Source: JAVSMW01 sp032027005
GTDB lineage: Bacteria; Bacillota; Thermincolia; Thermincolales; UBA2595
Length of the DNA: 64,000 nt
Direction of reading: 5' to 3'
Assembly: GCA_032027005.1 (NCBI GenBank)
Contig: JAVSMW010000012.1
Coordinates: 109,313-173,312, forward strand
Of this stretch, positions 54,508 to 63,887 are shown piece by piece. Numbering within the stretch: the stretch's first letter is position 1; each line of letters begins with the position of its first letter. The translations under genes and the position numbers were made by a program. The notes beneath the pieces were generated by a model. That model did no database searches. It had not been told where the DNA came from and saw only the letters and a program-made list of their open reading frames with translations.

Positions 54508-55725
54508 TTATCTATTTAGGTAAGCACTGTCAATAGTCAGAGAGACAATTTTATCAAGGAAAACAGCGGCCATTACAGCCATAACCATTGTCAAGGGGTA
54601 CATATAGCGTTCAATGGGAATGAAAAGGAGCTGCAGAGCAGTGCTAAAAATAACTAATAATGCCGGCCACCGCATATACCTGTCTGATAAATTAACAAAG
54701 GTTCCTGCCCACCCCATCGCTACCAGCACCGCCAGATGCAGAATTCTGGTCCAAGCTTCCATTGCACCCCAGGGCTTAAGCCACATAAATGACAGTTTGC
54801 CAACAGTAAACCATTTAATCCATAACCAGGGGTCAGTCTTCAGGCCATTGACAATTCGCTGCATAGCTACCCGACTCATCTGATCGTCAGGTACATTTTC
54901 AATAATTGAGGGTCCATACCTGTCATAGACATCATAGGGGTCAGTCCCCCGAAGCATTGGATTCCCAGTCTGGGTGGAAAATATTATGAATTTGTCAAAG
55001 ACCAGGTAATTTCTCACCCACCACGGGCTCATGATAATACAAAAAGCAAAAACTGCGGCCAATAAATATGAAAAATATTTTATATCCCGCTTAATCACCA
55101 GCAAAACCAGGTACGGAACGACTAAAAACGGTGCTATTGCCGGGCGTACCAGGACAGCCAGGCCCAGCAGAGCCCCGGATAAGATATGCCACCTGACCTT
55201 TTCTTTCTCCATAGATACAACTAAGGCACATAAATAAGCCAATTGGAGAAAAGAAAACAAAACTTCAGTTAAAATGCGGGTATTGGCCATATAAGAAGGT
55301 AAATAAACTGCCGCCAACACCCCGGCCAAACCCGCAGCCCTGGGCCCGCCTGCTCTCCGGGCCAAAATATAGACCAGGAAGACTGAACCGGTACTTATTA
55401 TAGCCTGAATCACCCTGGTGGTAATTAACGGATCTGTGCTCAAAAGTCTGGCCAAAGAATAAGTCCCTGCTAAGAACACCGGATACCCAGGAGTGACAAA
55501 AGCCCCCGGCTCAGTGGAATAATAGCCCATGATCTGTTTATCAAGGAGTTGGACTGTCATGCTGTCATAACCGATTTCGTCATGACTTAATGTTAGCTTT
55601 GGTGATGTATTATATACATAATATACCCGCAGAACCAATGTTATAAGCAGGAGTCCCGCCAGAAATATCTTTTCGGCTTTTGATACCGGCCACTCCCGCC
55701 GGGGTTTAGCCCCATGACCAGACAT
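54508..55725 (-). CDS. GT39/ArnT-like membrane glycosyltransferase
   Basis: 405 residues with about ten membrane helices. The first outside loop has LSHDEIGYDSMTVQLLDKQ with the acidic catalytic pair typical of PMT/ArnT-type (GT-C) enzymes, followed by TPGYPVFLAGTYSLARLL. Such enzymes move a sugar from a polyprenyl phosphate carrier to a protein or lipid on the outer face. It lies 30 bp after a large membrane protein gene and is probably co-transcribed. Confidence 0.85.
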   Translation of the reverse strand: MSGHGAKPRREWPVSKAEKIFLAGLLLITLVLRVYYVYNTSPKLTLSHDEIGYDSMTVQLLDKQIMGYYSTEPGAFVTPGYPVFLAGTYSLARLLSTDPLITTRVIQAIISTGSVFLVYILARRAGGPRAAGLAGVLAAVYLPSYMANTRILTEVLFSFLQLAYLCALVVSMEKEKVRWHILSGALLGLAVLVRPAIAPFLVVPYLVLLVIKRDIKYFSYLLAAVFAFCIIMSPWWVRNYLVFDKFIIFSTQTGNPMLRGTDPYDVYDRYGPSIIENVPDDQMSRVAMQRIVNGLKTDPWLWIKWFTVGKLSFMWLKPWGAMEAWTRILHLAVLVAMGWAGTFVNLSDRYMRWPALLVIFSTALQLLFIPIERYMYPLTMVMAVMAAVFLDKIVSLTIDSAYLNR

Positions 55726-55755
55726 AATAACCCTCCAAATCTATTCCCCTGAGTT

Positions 55756-58017
55756 CTAATAATTATCCTCAGGCTTCAAAGCCCGGATTACCAGCGGGCA
55801 AACCAGATAATTTAACAATAAAGGTGCTCCAATCACCCCTGAGTCATTAAGCAGAATAGCAGCCACAGCACCCCAGAACATGGCCGCCATCCCGGCCCGC
55901 AAGTACGGAAGTTCCCGGTCCAGCACTATCAGACAATTGTGCCTTCGATAATATATGGCACCCCAGACCATTAACTGCAGCAGCAAAACAGTCCGAAAAG
56001 GCGAGTGCTGGAATAAATAGTAATTGGCTGTGGCCTTGCGCAAAATCATCTGCCAAATAGCCCCGAAATTTCCCTCAAACAGATCGCCAAAGGCCCTGCC
56101 AATGTGAGATTGTTCCCCCACAGGAAATATGTAATTAAAAATTGCCAGGATAACTACGCCGCTACACAAGGCTCCCAGCAGAACCATGACTGACCTCAGA
56201 CTGACTTTAAAGTGCAGGTAGCGATAAATAGCCACAGAAAAACCAACTGTAGCCGTGATTGCCCCACCCGCTTTGGAGCCAATGGTGGGAGCAGCAAAAA
56301 AGAAGATCAATCCCGCAAAAATCAATCCACAGAATAGCACCAGGCTTGTTTTATGTCCGGGCTTAAGCTGCAGCAGGCATGAGGCCCCCAGGATAGCAGC
56401 ACCAATCACAATCCCCATGTACTCATTGCCAATGCCATAAAACCTGCCTCCTACAACCATATCGTAACTCAGTGCAGCCTGACTCATCAGATAGCCGCCG
56501 GTCAGAACATCAGCCACGGCCGGCAATACATTAGCTGCAGATATAGCCAAAAAAAGCCTTAAATCACTGGTTATCCTGGTAAAAATGAAGGTAAGGAGAG
56601 CCAGGCAAGTCAAAGATAATGCAATTGTTACCGAGGTATTACGGGATCCCGCCAAAGGCAGAAGTAAAATAACAAAAGGATATAACAGCAAACCTGTGGC
56701 CAGGAATCTAACGGGGCGCACCGATTTGGCCAAATATCCGGTCATCAGCAGTATAAATAGGACCATGTATACAACCCATTGGTACCTGATGAAATAAAAT
56801 AAAACTCCGGATCTTTGAACTGTGGTGGCACTCAGCTGTTTGGCCAAAGTTCCGACAAATTCCACTGAATCGGCTGCTATTATACTTTTTATAGGAATAC
56901 CGACCAGCCCGTCAGCTGATCTGATTTTCAGATGATCAGTTACGGTGGCTGTCAGATCATAGTTGGCCACGAGACCTGACTGCCGTGTTGTAGGGGAAGT
57001 CAAAACACTGTCCGGACCTATTCCGCCTCCGGCTATCACCACCGGGGCCACCCGGTTGCCTTCCCGCAGGGCCTGGCTATCAGGCAGCGGGGTAACCAGC
57101 ATGACCATGGTATTCCGGTCAATCAACGGCAGGATTTCCCCAATAAAACGGTCTAGAGCCTCCAAGGCGCGGGTTCGGTGATACAGCACCATTCTTTTCA
57201 GTTGGTTGCTGCTGGCTTCGTGAGCCCTCACTGTATCTCCGGTTTCTACAACAATGAGATCCGCCATAGGCAGCAGCCTGTTTAGCTCTGCCTCCAATTT
57301 ACCGTAATCGGTCCGCCAACCGTAAGGATAGCCCGGATCTTTAACCAACAACTCCCGGCTGATATTGCCTTCGTCTACCCGGCCCCACTCATCCATGGCA
57401 ATGGCGGGGGCCAGCCGGTTGGGCTCGCTGCCCGGTGCCAGGTCAGAATTGCCTATGACGGCAGTTTTCAGGCCGGCCTCATGCAGGGCAGCACCAAGCT
57501 CGCCGGGGTCTGAAAGTGTGTATTTTGATTTATTGGCATTAAGAGAATTTGCAATACTGATATTCAGGACCTGACTGGAACCAGGATTTTGCCCCGTATT
57601 TCTCTCGTAAGCCTGATCAGCCCGGAACCCGTCTCTGAGAATCTCATCCCTGTTATAACTATGCCCTGCCATGGCTGATCCAATTAGTTTATCTCCCGCC
57701 CCGATGGTGATATAGGCATTCATGTCTCTGAAATCACCACCGGTATTGATGGTCATCAGGCCAAGGCCGCCAATACTGATAAGGCGCTGGATATTCCGGT
57801 ATTCATTGTTGGTAAGATCATTCAAATTCACCCGGTTGACAATCAGCATGATCACCTTTGGAGCAGAATTGCCTTTTGGAAGAGATAACGCTGCCAAAGC
57901 ATGGCTGCTTGTGTTGGACAGCACAAAAACCGCCAGAAAGATGGCAGCCAAAGCCCTTTTCACCAGCGGCACAGTTGATTTTCTGCAGTTATGTGTGATC
58001 GGTATCGGGCTCCCCAT
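55756..58017 (-). CDS. Large membrane protein with alkaline-phosphatase-like ectodomain
   Basis: About 753 residues from the ATG at 58017 (TCCGGAGGT site; the frame is open 78 bases further). A signal helix (about 20-42) is followed by an outside domain (about 55-400) with VIMLIVNRVNLNDL, ADLIVVETGDTVRAHE and NTMVMLVTPLPDS, suggesting an alkaline-phosphatase/phosphopentomutase-like fold, though a full set of metal ligands is not clear. About ten membrane helices occupy the C-terminal half, with GGRFYGIGNEYMG and GSKAGGAITATVGF. Substrate unknown; pairing with a GT39-like enzyme suggests cell-surface glycan or lipid work. Confidence 0.7.
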   Translation of the reverse strand: MGSPIPITHNCRKSTVPLVKRALAAIFLAVFVLSNTSSHALAALSLPKGNSAPKVIMLIVNRVNLNDLTNNEYRNIQRLISIGGLGLMTINTGGDFRDMNAYITIGAGDKLIGSAMAGHSYNRDEILRDGFRADQAYERNTGQNPGSSQVLNISIANSLNANKSKYTLSDPGELGAALHEAGLKTAVIGNSDLAPGSEPNRLAPAIAMDEWGRVDEGNISRELLVKDPGYPYGWRTDYGKLEAELNRLLPMADLIVVETGDTVRAHEASSNQLKRMVLYHRTRALEALDRFIGEILPLIDRNTMVMLVTPLPDSQALREGNRVAPVVIAGGGIGPDSVLTSPTTRQSGLVANYDLTATVTDHLKIRSADGLVGIPIKSIIAADSVEFVGTLAKQLSATTVQRSGVLFYFIRYQWVVYMVLFILLMTGYLAKSVRPVRFLATGLLLYPFVILLLPLAGSRNTSVTIALSLTCLALLTFIFTRITSDLRLFLAISAANVLPAVADVLTGGYLMSQAALSYDMVVGGRFYGIGNEYMGIVIGAAILGASCLLQLKPGHKTSLVLFCGLIFAGLIFFFAAPTIGSKAGGAITATVGFSVAIYRYLHFKVSLRSVMVLLGALCSGVVILAIFNYIFPVGEQSHIGRAFGDLFEGNFGAIWQMILRKATANYYLFQHSPFRTVLLLQLMVWGAIYYRRHNCLIVLDRELPYLRAGMAAMFWGAVAAILLNDSGVIGAPLLLNYLVCPLVIRALKPEDNY

Positions 58018-58103
58018 AAAACCTCCGGAAATCTTAATGGTGAGTGAAAGAGAATTCCATGGGTTATTATACCATCGTGGCGGTGAAGTTGGCAAATTGA
58101 AAT

Positions 58104-58138
58104 GAGTAGGGAGTGGTGAGTGGTGAGTGAGGAGTGGT
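58104..58138. repeat. GAGTGGT tandem motif
   Basis: Repeats of GAGTGGT/GAGTGAGGAGTGG in 35 bp between hsdR and the membrane protein gene. Related short forms lie right after the stops at 10647, 12371 and 17897. Confidence 0.6.
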
Positions 58139-58146
58139 AAGCTGAT

Positions 58147-60480
58147 TTATGCAACATGGCCTTCATACAAGAATTTCTGAAAAGTAATAAAGGTGTTTTG
58201 TATCTTTTCTACACCGCCTAGTTCTTTTACCGCATCGCTGATAGAGTAATACTTTAACTCCAGGAGACTTGGCAATTTTTCCTGATCTAGTTCCTCAACA
58301 CCCGTTTCAATATACTTTGAGAGGACAAAATCCAGAAACTCTCTTTTTTTATTCTCCACACCGGCAAAAATATTAGGCTTTGCCTCCGCTACCCGGACTT
58401 CTCTGGTTTTAGGTTTTACCGCAAAGGAAACATATTCAAGCACATCAAATAAATCGCTCTTTTCGGCGTCTATCAGACGTTGCAGTGTTAAAAGCTCATC
58501 TTTACCGTAACCAGCGTCAGCCAGTTTTTCCAGGAACGCCTTGCGTGTCATCGGATTAGACCAGATTGTACGCAATTCTTCTTCGCTTTTAAAAAAATCC
58601 GGCAGTGTACCAAATAAATTATGCAAAAATTCTTCTGCCGAAATTGGTTTACCGTCAGCACTCCAAAAAGATGTAGAAACCATATGCTGAATCTCACGTT
58701 CTTTACCGTCACGAAGTTTGATTTTCAATTTTGTTTTTTTCTCTTCTTCACGTGGTTCTGCTGGATCTTCCAGTGCCTTCGGATCTTTTATCTCACCCGG
58801 CCACTTCGGTTCCGGTTCCGGTTTAGGTTCTGGCTCTAACGGTTCCCCGTCCCACTCCGGATCGGCAAAATGAAAATACGCACCAACAAAATCATAGATA
58901 GTGAAAAATTCCTTGCCGTCAAATAGCCGGGTACCGCGGCCAATGATCTGCTTAAACTCAATAATCGTATTGACGGGACGCATTAACACAATGCTGCGGA
59001 TATTCCGGGCATCCACGCCGGTGGACAATTTTTGTGAAGTGGTGAGAATGGTCGGAATCGTCTTTTCATTATCCCGAAACTCGCGTAAATACTGCTCACC
59101 AAGGGCACCGTCGTTTGCCGTGACACGAACACAATAATTGGGTTCTGTGCTTTTTTTGTGTTGATTTATCAAATCACGTACTGCCAGGGCGTGATCCTGG
59201 GTAGCGCAGAATACAATAGCCTTTTGGTCCTGGTTGATTTCTGAAAGCAGAATCTGTACCCGTTTGTCCTCGCGCTCTTTGATTTCTATAATTTTATTGA
59301 AGTCAGCTTCAACATAGATTCTGCCATCTTCAACTTCGCCTTCAATAATTTGGTCATCAGAAACATAGACATATTCATCAATGGTGGTTTGAATGCGCTT
59401 TACCTTAAACGGCGTCAGAAACCCATCATTGATGCCTTCTTTGAGAGAGTAGATATATACCGGCTCTCCGAAATATTTATAAGTATTCACATTGTCTTTG
59501 CGTTTAGGTGTCGCAGTTAACCCTAGCTGAACCGCAGGTGAAAAGTATTCCAGAATGCCCCGCCAGTTTCCTTCGTCATTGGCTCCGCCCCGGTGACACT
59601 CATCTATGATAATGAAATCAAAATAATCAGCAGGATATTCACCAAAGTAGGGTGCCGGATTACCGTCCTTATCTTTTCCGCTCATAAAAGTCTGAAATAT
59701 GGTGAAGAAGATACTTCCGTTGGTTGGCACCTTACCCTTTTTCCTAATTTCATCAGGCTTGATGCGGGCCAGGGCATCTTCCGGAAACGCGGAAAAATCA
59801 TTGAAGGCCTGGTCGGCCAGAATGTTTCTGTCAGCCAAAAACAAGATGCGGGGTCTGCGGGAACCATCACGTTTTAAGTTCCAGCGGGTCTGGAAAAGCT
59901 TCCAGGCAATTTGAAAGGCGATAAATGTTTTGCCTGTGCCGGTGGCCAGGGTTAGCAAAATCCGCTGTTTTTCTTCGGCAATGGCTGCAAGTGCGTTATT
60001 CACAGCAATTTCCTGATAGTAGCGAACACCTTTGGTGCCACCTATATCTTCAAAAGGGACACCGATAAATTTGTCTCGCCATTCATTCCAGTCAAAGAAC
60101 ATCTTAGTCCAAAGATCATCCGGTGTGGGGAAACCGGCGATCAGGCCTTCTGAGCCTGTTTTCATGCATATCTGATAGATTTCTTTGCCGTTACAGGCAT
60201 ATGTATAGTCCAGATGAAGCTTTTCAGCATAATTTTTGGCCTGGGCGACCCCTTCCCCTACTGCAAGTTCATCACTTTTAGCTTCGATAACTGCTAGTTT
60301 GCGACCGTGATAAACAAGCACATAATCGGCTATTAACGGCTTTGCCCGACCTCCGCCGGTCTGGATTTTCCCGGCGGTGATATTGAATTCCCGCAATACT
60401 TTTGACCCGTCAACAACTCCCCAGCCGCTGTCTTTCAATTTCGGGTCAATAAGTTCCGCTCTGGTTTCAGCTTCGTTCAT
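58147..60480 (-). CDS. hsdR: Type I restriction enzyme R subunit (EcoEI-type)
   Basis: 777 residues. The N-terminal HSDR nuclease domain has DYVLVYHGRKLAVIEAKSD (PD-ExK type). The DEAD-like translocase has TLATGTGKTFIAFQI, IIDECHRGG, the GLTATPKRKD motif III, and helicase C motif VI QIIGRGTRLFDG. The C-terminal EcoEI_R_C domain follows a Pro/Glu-rich linker (EPEPKPEPEPKWPG). It cleaves unmodified DNA distant from the site. Third gene of M-S-R, 9 bp after hsdS. Confidence 0.95.
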   Translation of the reverse strand: MNEAETRAELIDPKLKDSGWGVVDGSKVLREFNITAGKIQTGGGRAKPLIADYVLVYHGRKLAVIEAKSDELAVGEGVAQAKNYAEKLHLDYTYACNGKEIYQICMKTGSEGLIAGFPTPDDLWTKMFFDWNEWRDKFIGVPFEDIGGTKGVRYYQEIAVNNALAAIAEEKQRILLTLATGTGKTFIAFQIAWKLFQTRWNLKRDGSRRPRILFLADRNILADQAFNDFSAFPEDALARIKPDEIRKKGKVPTNGSIFFTIFQTFMSGKDKDGNPAPYFGEYPADYFDFIIIDECHRGGANDEGNWRGILEYFSPAVQLGLTATPKRKDNVNTYKYFGEPVYIYSLKEGINDGFLTPFKVKRIQTTIDEYVYVSDDQIIEGEVEDGRIYVEADFNKIIEIKEREDKRVQILLSEINQDQKAIVFCATQDHALAVRDLINQHKKSTEPNYCVRVTANDGALGEQYLREFRDNEKTIPTILTTSQKLSTGVDARNIRSIVLMRPVNTIIEFKQIIGRGTRLFDGKEFFTIYDFVGAYFHFADPEWDGEPLEPEPKPEPEPKWPGEIKDPKALEDPAEPREEEKKTKLKIKLRDGKEREIQHMVSTSFWSADGKPISAEEFLHNLFGTLPDFFKSEEELRTIWSNPMTRKAFLEKLADAGYGKDELLTLQRLIDAEKSDLFDVLEYVSFAVKPKTREVRVAEAKPNIFAGVENKKREFLDFVLSKYIETGVEELDQEKLPSLLELKYYSISDAVKELGGVEKIQNTFITFQKFLYEGHVA

Positions 60481-60489
60481 ATTGGTCCC

Positions 60490-61083
60490 TTAGAGTTCGC
60501 CGTTAAATGCTTTCTGTAAGATCGACTTTTTCAGTTCCTCCAGGTTGGCGATTTTTTGCTGATAGATCGATTCGAGTTTTTTGGTTTCGCAGGAAAGAGC
60601 ATTAAGTTTAGCAACAATGGCACATTGTTCGGGGAGGGGGGGAATGGGAATTGAAATATTTTCAATAAATGTCATTTTAACACCCTGAACTGTTGCACCT
60701 GTTCCGCTTTTTCTAATTAAGCCTGAAATGCTTTTGAACCAATGAAATAAATAGTTTACAGAAAGGATACTGGTATTATATGGTATAACGCCTTTGAGAT
60801 CCTGATTAATTGCTGTATCATTAATTAATAGACAGACTTTACCCAGTCCAACGCGTGTAGCGATGACAACATTGTCTTTAGGGATTATATTAGTTGAGCT
60901 ATTTTCTACTGCTTCTTTTGTAATCTTATATTCAGTGTCTGAAATTAAATCGTTTTTCATGTCCCTTACAGTAGCCCAAAGTATATCACCGGTATAATAA
61001 TCTAAATTTGATTTTGAGGGTGTTCCGCCTCCAATAATTTTACAAACTTCCCCTAGCCTTTTTATTTCCCAATTCCTCTTCAT
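60490..61083 (-). CDS. hsdS: Type I R-M specificity subunit, half-size (one TRD)
   Basis: 197 residues from the ATG at 61083, overlapping the hsdM stop (ATGA). One target-recognition domain (about 5-150, WEIKRLGEVCKIIGGGTPS...) is followed by one conserved helical spacer (PLPEQCAIVAKLNALSCETKKLESIYQQKIANLEELKKSILQKAFNGEL). Usual HsdS has two TRDs and about 400 residues. The protein ends cleanly at the standard NGEL, so it looks like a natural half subunit that would dimerise and read a palindromic bipartite site. Confidence 0.93.
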   Translation of the reverse strand: MKRNWEIKRLGEVCKIIGGGTPSKSNLDYYTGDILWATVRDMKNDLISDTEYKITKEAVENSSTNIIPKDNVVIATRVGLGKVCLLINDTAINQDLKGVIPYNTSILSVNYLFHWFKSISGLIRKSGTGATVQGVKMTFIENISIPIPPLPEQCAIVAKLNALSCETKKLESIYQQKIANLEELKKSILQKAFNGEL

Positions 61084-62534
61084 AACAGCTCCCAAATAGT
61101 GTTCAAAATTTCCGCACTTTCCTGGTCAAGAGCTTTCATCTCATTCAATATTTCCTGAGGTTCACGAAGTATAGTTTCATCTTTTTTATTCGGATTCTTC
61201 ACTGAAAGGTCATAAGTAATGGCATCCACATCAGCAGCATTCACCGACCAGGAGTTTTCCGAATCGACTTTATTTTTTTGCATAAGCAGAAACTCCGCCA
61301 AATCGTCTTCATTTAGGGGATTGGTCTTACCCAGGTTTCTGTCCAAATTAAGCTGATAAAACCATACTTTTCGTGTCGGCGCACCTTTTTCAAAAAAGAG
61401 TACCACAGTTTTTACGCCCGCTCCGGTAAAGGTCCCCCCGGGCAGATCCAGCACCGTATACAGGTTGCAGCTTTCCAAAAGCATCCTGCGCAGGCTTATT
61501 GAGGCATTGTCGGTATTTGAAAGAAACGTGTTTTTGATAATCACACCGGCCCTGCCTCCTGCTTTCAGCATCTTTATAAAATGCTGAAGAAACAAAAAGG
61601 CGGTTTCACTTGTTTTAATAGGGAAATTCTGCTGGACCTCGGCCCGTTCCTTGCCGCCAAAGGGTGGATTAGCAAGGATGATGTCATAGCGGTCCTTTTC
61701 CTGAATGTCAGCCATGTTCTCAGAAAGGGTATTGGTATGTATTATATTTGGCGCTTCGATGCCATGCAAAATCATGTTCATAGTGCCAATTATGTAGGCA
61801 AGAGACTTCTTTTCTTTGCCGTAGAAGGTTTTCTTCTGTAATATCTCCATATCTGTAGTTGATAGATTCCTGCTGTTTTTTAAGTATTCAAAGGCTTCCG
61901 CCAAGAAACCTGCTGAGCCCACTGCGCCGTCATAAATGCGGTCTCCGATAGCAGGAGCGACTACTTTTATGATAGTCTTAATTAGTGGGCGGGGTGTGTA
62001 GTATTCACCGCCATTTCTGCCTGCATTGCCCATGTTCTTGATTTTGTCTTCATACAGATGTGACATCTCATGCTTTTCGGCGTGAGAACGGAAACGAAGT
62101 TCGTCAACCATGTTGAGAACTTCACGTAAATTATAACCGCTTTGAATTTTGTTTTTCAGTTCATTAAAAATCTCACCGATTTTGTACTCGACTGTGTCTG
62201 CACTTTCAGCTTCGGTCTTAAACTTCTTAAGATACGGAAACAGCTTTTGATCAACAAAATCTTTTAGGTCATCACCGGTACGAGCACAGTGGTGGTCGAT
62301 TTTACCGTCCGCGCCCTTAGGTACGGCCCAGGTTTCCCATTTATATTCCGTGCTGATTATATCTGAGTACTGTTTGCCCGATAATAGGGCTGAAGTTCTT
62401 TTATCCTTTTCCATGTCATCGAGATATCTGAGAAAAAGAATCCATGAAGTCTGTTCTACATAGTCCAGCTCGCTACTACATCCTGCATCTTTGCGCAATG
62501 TATCGTCAATATTCTTAAAGGTTTGTTCAAACAT
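61080..62534 (-). CDS. hsdM: Type I R-M methyltransferase M subunit
   Basis: 484 residues. HsdM_N helical domain (about 5-140), SAM-binding motif I IYDGAVGSAGFLAEAF, and the catalytic NPPF in DIILANPPFGG (N6-adenine methylation). It is the first gene of hsdM-hsdS-hsdR; GAGGGGATATAAA precedes the ATG. The enzyme protects host DNA and forms the core of the restriction complex. Confidence 0.96.
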   Translation of the reverse strand: MFEQTFKNIDDTLRKDAGCSSELDYVEQTSWILFLRYLDDMEKDKRTSALLSGKQYSDIISTEYKWETWAVPKGADGKIDHHCARTGDDLKDFVDQKLFPYLKKFKTEAESADTVEYKIGEIFNELKNKIQSGYNLREVLNMVDELRFRSHAEKHEMSHLYEDKIKNMGNAGRNGGEYYTPRPLIKTIIKVVAPAIGDRIYDGAVGSAGFLAEAFEYLKNSRNLSTTDMEILQKKTFYGKEKKSLAYIIGTMNMILHGIEAPNIIHTNTLSENMADIQEKDRYDIILANPPFGGKERAEVQQNFPIKTSETAFLFLQHFIKMLKAGGRAGVIIKNTFLSNTDNASISLRRMLLESCNLYTVLDLPGGTFTGAGVKTVVLFFEKGAPTRKVWFYQLNLDRNLGKTNPLNEDDLAEFLLMQKNKVDSENSWSVNAADVDAITYDLSVKNPNKKDETILREPQEILNEMKALDQESAEILNTIWELL

Positions 62535-62651
62535 TTTATATCCCCTCGAGTTCAGAATTCAACAGCAATATTTACACTTTACTGAACTTTTTTCGTCAAA
62601 AATCTTAATTTTCCTTCCTAAAGCTCTGTAAGGCTTTACTAATTTCATACT

Positions 62652-62759
62652 AGAAAAATGACCCCTAGCTAGACGTACGGTTCGGCGAAACCGGAGGCGT
62701 AATGGAATTACTCCGAGGATTTCGCAGAAGCGCACAACGACGCCAGGGGTCATTTTTCT
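62652..62759. repeat. 108-bp element bounded by a 15-bp perfect inverted repeat
   Basis: AGAAAAATGACCCCT (62652-62666) and AGGGGTCATTTTTCT (62745-62759). The inside holds small hairpins (GGTTCGGCGAAACC; GTAATGGAATTAC) and GACGTACGGTTCGGCGAAAC, faintly like the end of a group II intron ORF domain. It may be a small non-autonomous element or a structured RNA, or act as a terminator for the VOC gene. Confidence 0.55.
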
Positions 62760-62771
62760 CCGCATGCACCG

Positions 62772-63184
62772 TTATTTCTTACAGGTGAGCATCCAATTAA
62801 CTCCATACCGGTCATCAAACTTAGCATACATGGGGCTGAAGAAGGTCTGCTGGGGTGCTGCTTCCACCATGCCGCCCTCTGATAAAGCTGTAAAGACAGA
62901 TTTCACTTCATCGGGTGTAGCAAATTCCAGGCAAAAAGAAATATTGCTTCCTACACTGTAAGGTGCGCCCGGGAATCGGAAAAACGGATGATGTGACCGT
63001 CTTTTCTTAACTCAGCATGCAGAACCAGATTTTTGGCCTCTTCCGGCACCTGAAAATTAGGATTAGGCGGGGCATCGCCAAAGCGCAGGATTTGACTTTC
63101 GCCGCCTAAAATTTTCTGGTAAAACTTGACTGCTTCCTCACAATTCCCATTAAAAGTTAAATATGGCACCAACCAATCGCTCAA
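62772..63184 (-). pseudogene. VOC/PhnB-like glyoxalase-fold gene with a single-base frameshift
   Basis: Residues 1-73 read MSDWLVPYLTFNGNCEEAVKFYQKILGG... to FSDSR in one frame, then the frame stops at once. One base over, the reading continues APYSVGSNISFCLEF, VFTALSEGGMVEAAPQQTFFSPMYAKFDDRYGVNWML and a TAA at 62772, which is the normal C-terminal half of PhnB-like proteins. Adding one C to the CCC near 62972 restores FSDSPGAPYSV. The gene is full length apart from that lost base; a sequencing slip is as likely as a real mutation. Confidence 0.88.
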
Positions 63185-63467
63185 AACAACTCCTCCTTTT
63201 GTCTTAAACTAAATAAGCTGATTTAACTTTATCATTTCTTTTAACTGGAAACAATATATAAAATAAATTCCTTTTTAGGGCCTAAAAGTCGGCTCTTCGT
63301 GAAGGTATCCTTTTAGCTTTCCATATTCCGTATAATTGTCATACAAATCTAATTCGGAAATCAGAAATTTTCTAAAAGGTTCTTTGACAGAGGAGGCTTT
63401 CAATACTAATGTTGCATTTTCATTAAGCCAGTCCAAATCGAAAAAAGTTGTGCCTCAGCAAATTAAG
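63185..63467. other. 283-bp gap without a recognised gene
   Basis: AT-rich. It holds the upstream region of the VOC gene (AGGAGG at 63190) and nothing else I can support on either strand. Confidence 0.5.
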
Positions 63468-63496
63468 TGTGCAGTGATTTTAAATCACTGCTTTTT
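63468..63496. terminator. Hairpin overlapping the stop of the small membrane protein gene
   Basis: GCAGTGATTT/AAATCACTGC stem; TTTTTT follows on the plus strand. Read on minus it contains the TAA stop of the 63480 gene, with little T after it. Confidence 0.5.
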
Positions 63497-63887
63497 TGTT
63501 TTCCACTCCGTACCGTTTAATTGTGTATGTTACAATAGTTCCAAAAACGATAAAAGCGAAAAGACTTGAGATAATTGTTCCCACTCCTGCCTCCCAGGGC
63601 AGCTTAACTTTGCCTTGGGCAGCATTTAGCGGAATCACGATAGTCCAAATAATGATTCCCCAAATGGATCCAATAAAAAATGTATTCATCTGCTGGATAG
63701 TTTCTACTTTCCTTATTATGAAAAGTAAAATATAACCTGCAATTTGACCTGCAATTATATGGAGAATTAGCTGAAACAATGTAAGCTTTGCGCCCATTTG
63801 AGAAATGCCGGTTTCCTCTGCTAATAGAACGATTGCAGCCTGGATTAGCGAACCAATTAAGAAGCCTAATGAGTATTTGATATACAT
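63480..63887 (-). CDS. Small four-helix membrane protein of unknown function
   Basis: 135 residues from the ATG at 63887 (GGAGGTAATGTA). Four membrane helices: about 4-24 (SLGFLIGSLIQAAIVLL), 36-58 (LFQLILHIIAGQIAGYILLFII), 70-88 and 105-125. An acidic EE lies in the first loop. No family recognised with confidence. Confidence 0.7.
   Translation of the reverse strand: MYIKYSLGFLIGSLIQAAIVLLAEETGISQMGAKLTLFQLILHIIAGQIAGYILLFIIRKVETIQQMNTFFIGSIWGIIIWTIVIPLNAAQGKVKLPWEAGVGTIISSLFAFIVFGTIVTYTIKRYGVENKKAVI

Noticed and set aside
58104..58138. GAGTGGT tandem motif as a phase-variable promoter for hsdR
   Set aside because: It lies downstream of the hsdR stop, not before a gene start, so it cannot switch that operon.
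62559..62765. 68-codon minus-strand frame with Arg-rich sequence
   Set aside because: It spans the inverted-repeat element; no family likeness beyond faint intron-like DNA, no ribosome site.
63336..63569. 77-codon plus-strand frame at the right end
   Set aside because: Overlaps the end of the small membrane protein gene on the other strand and lacks a ribosome site or family.
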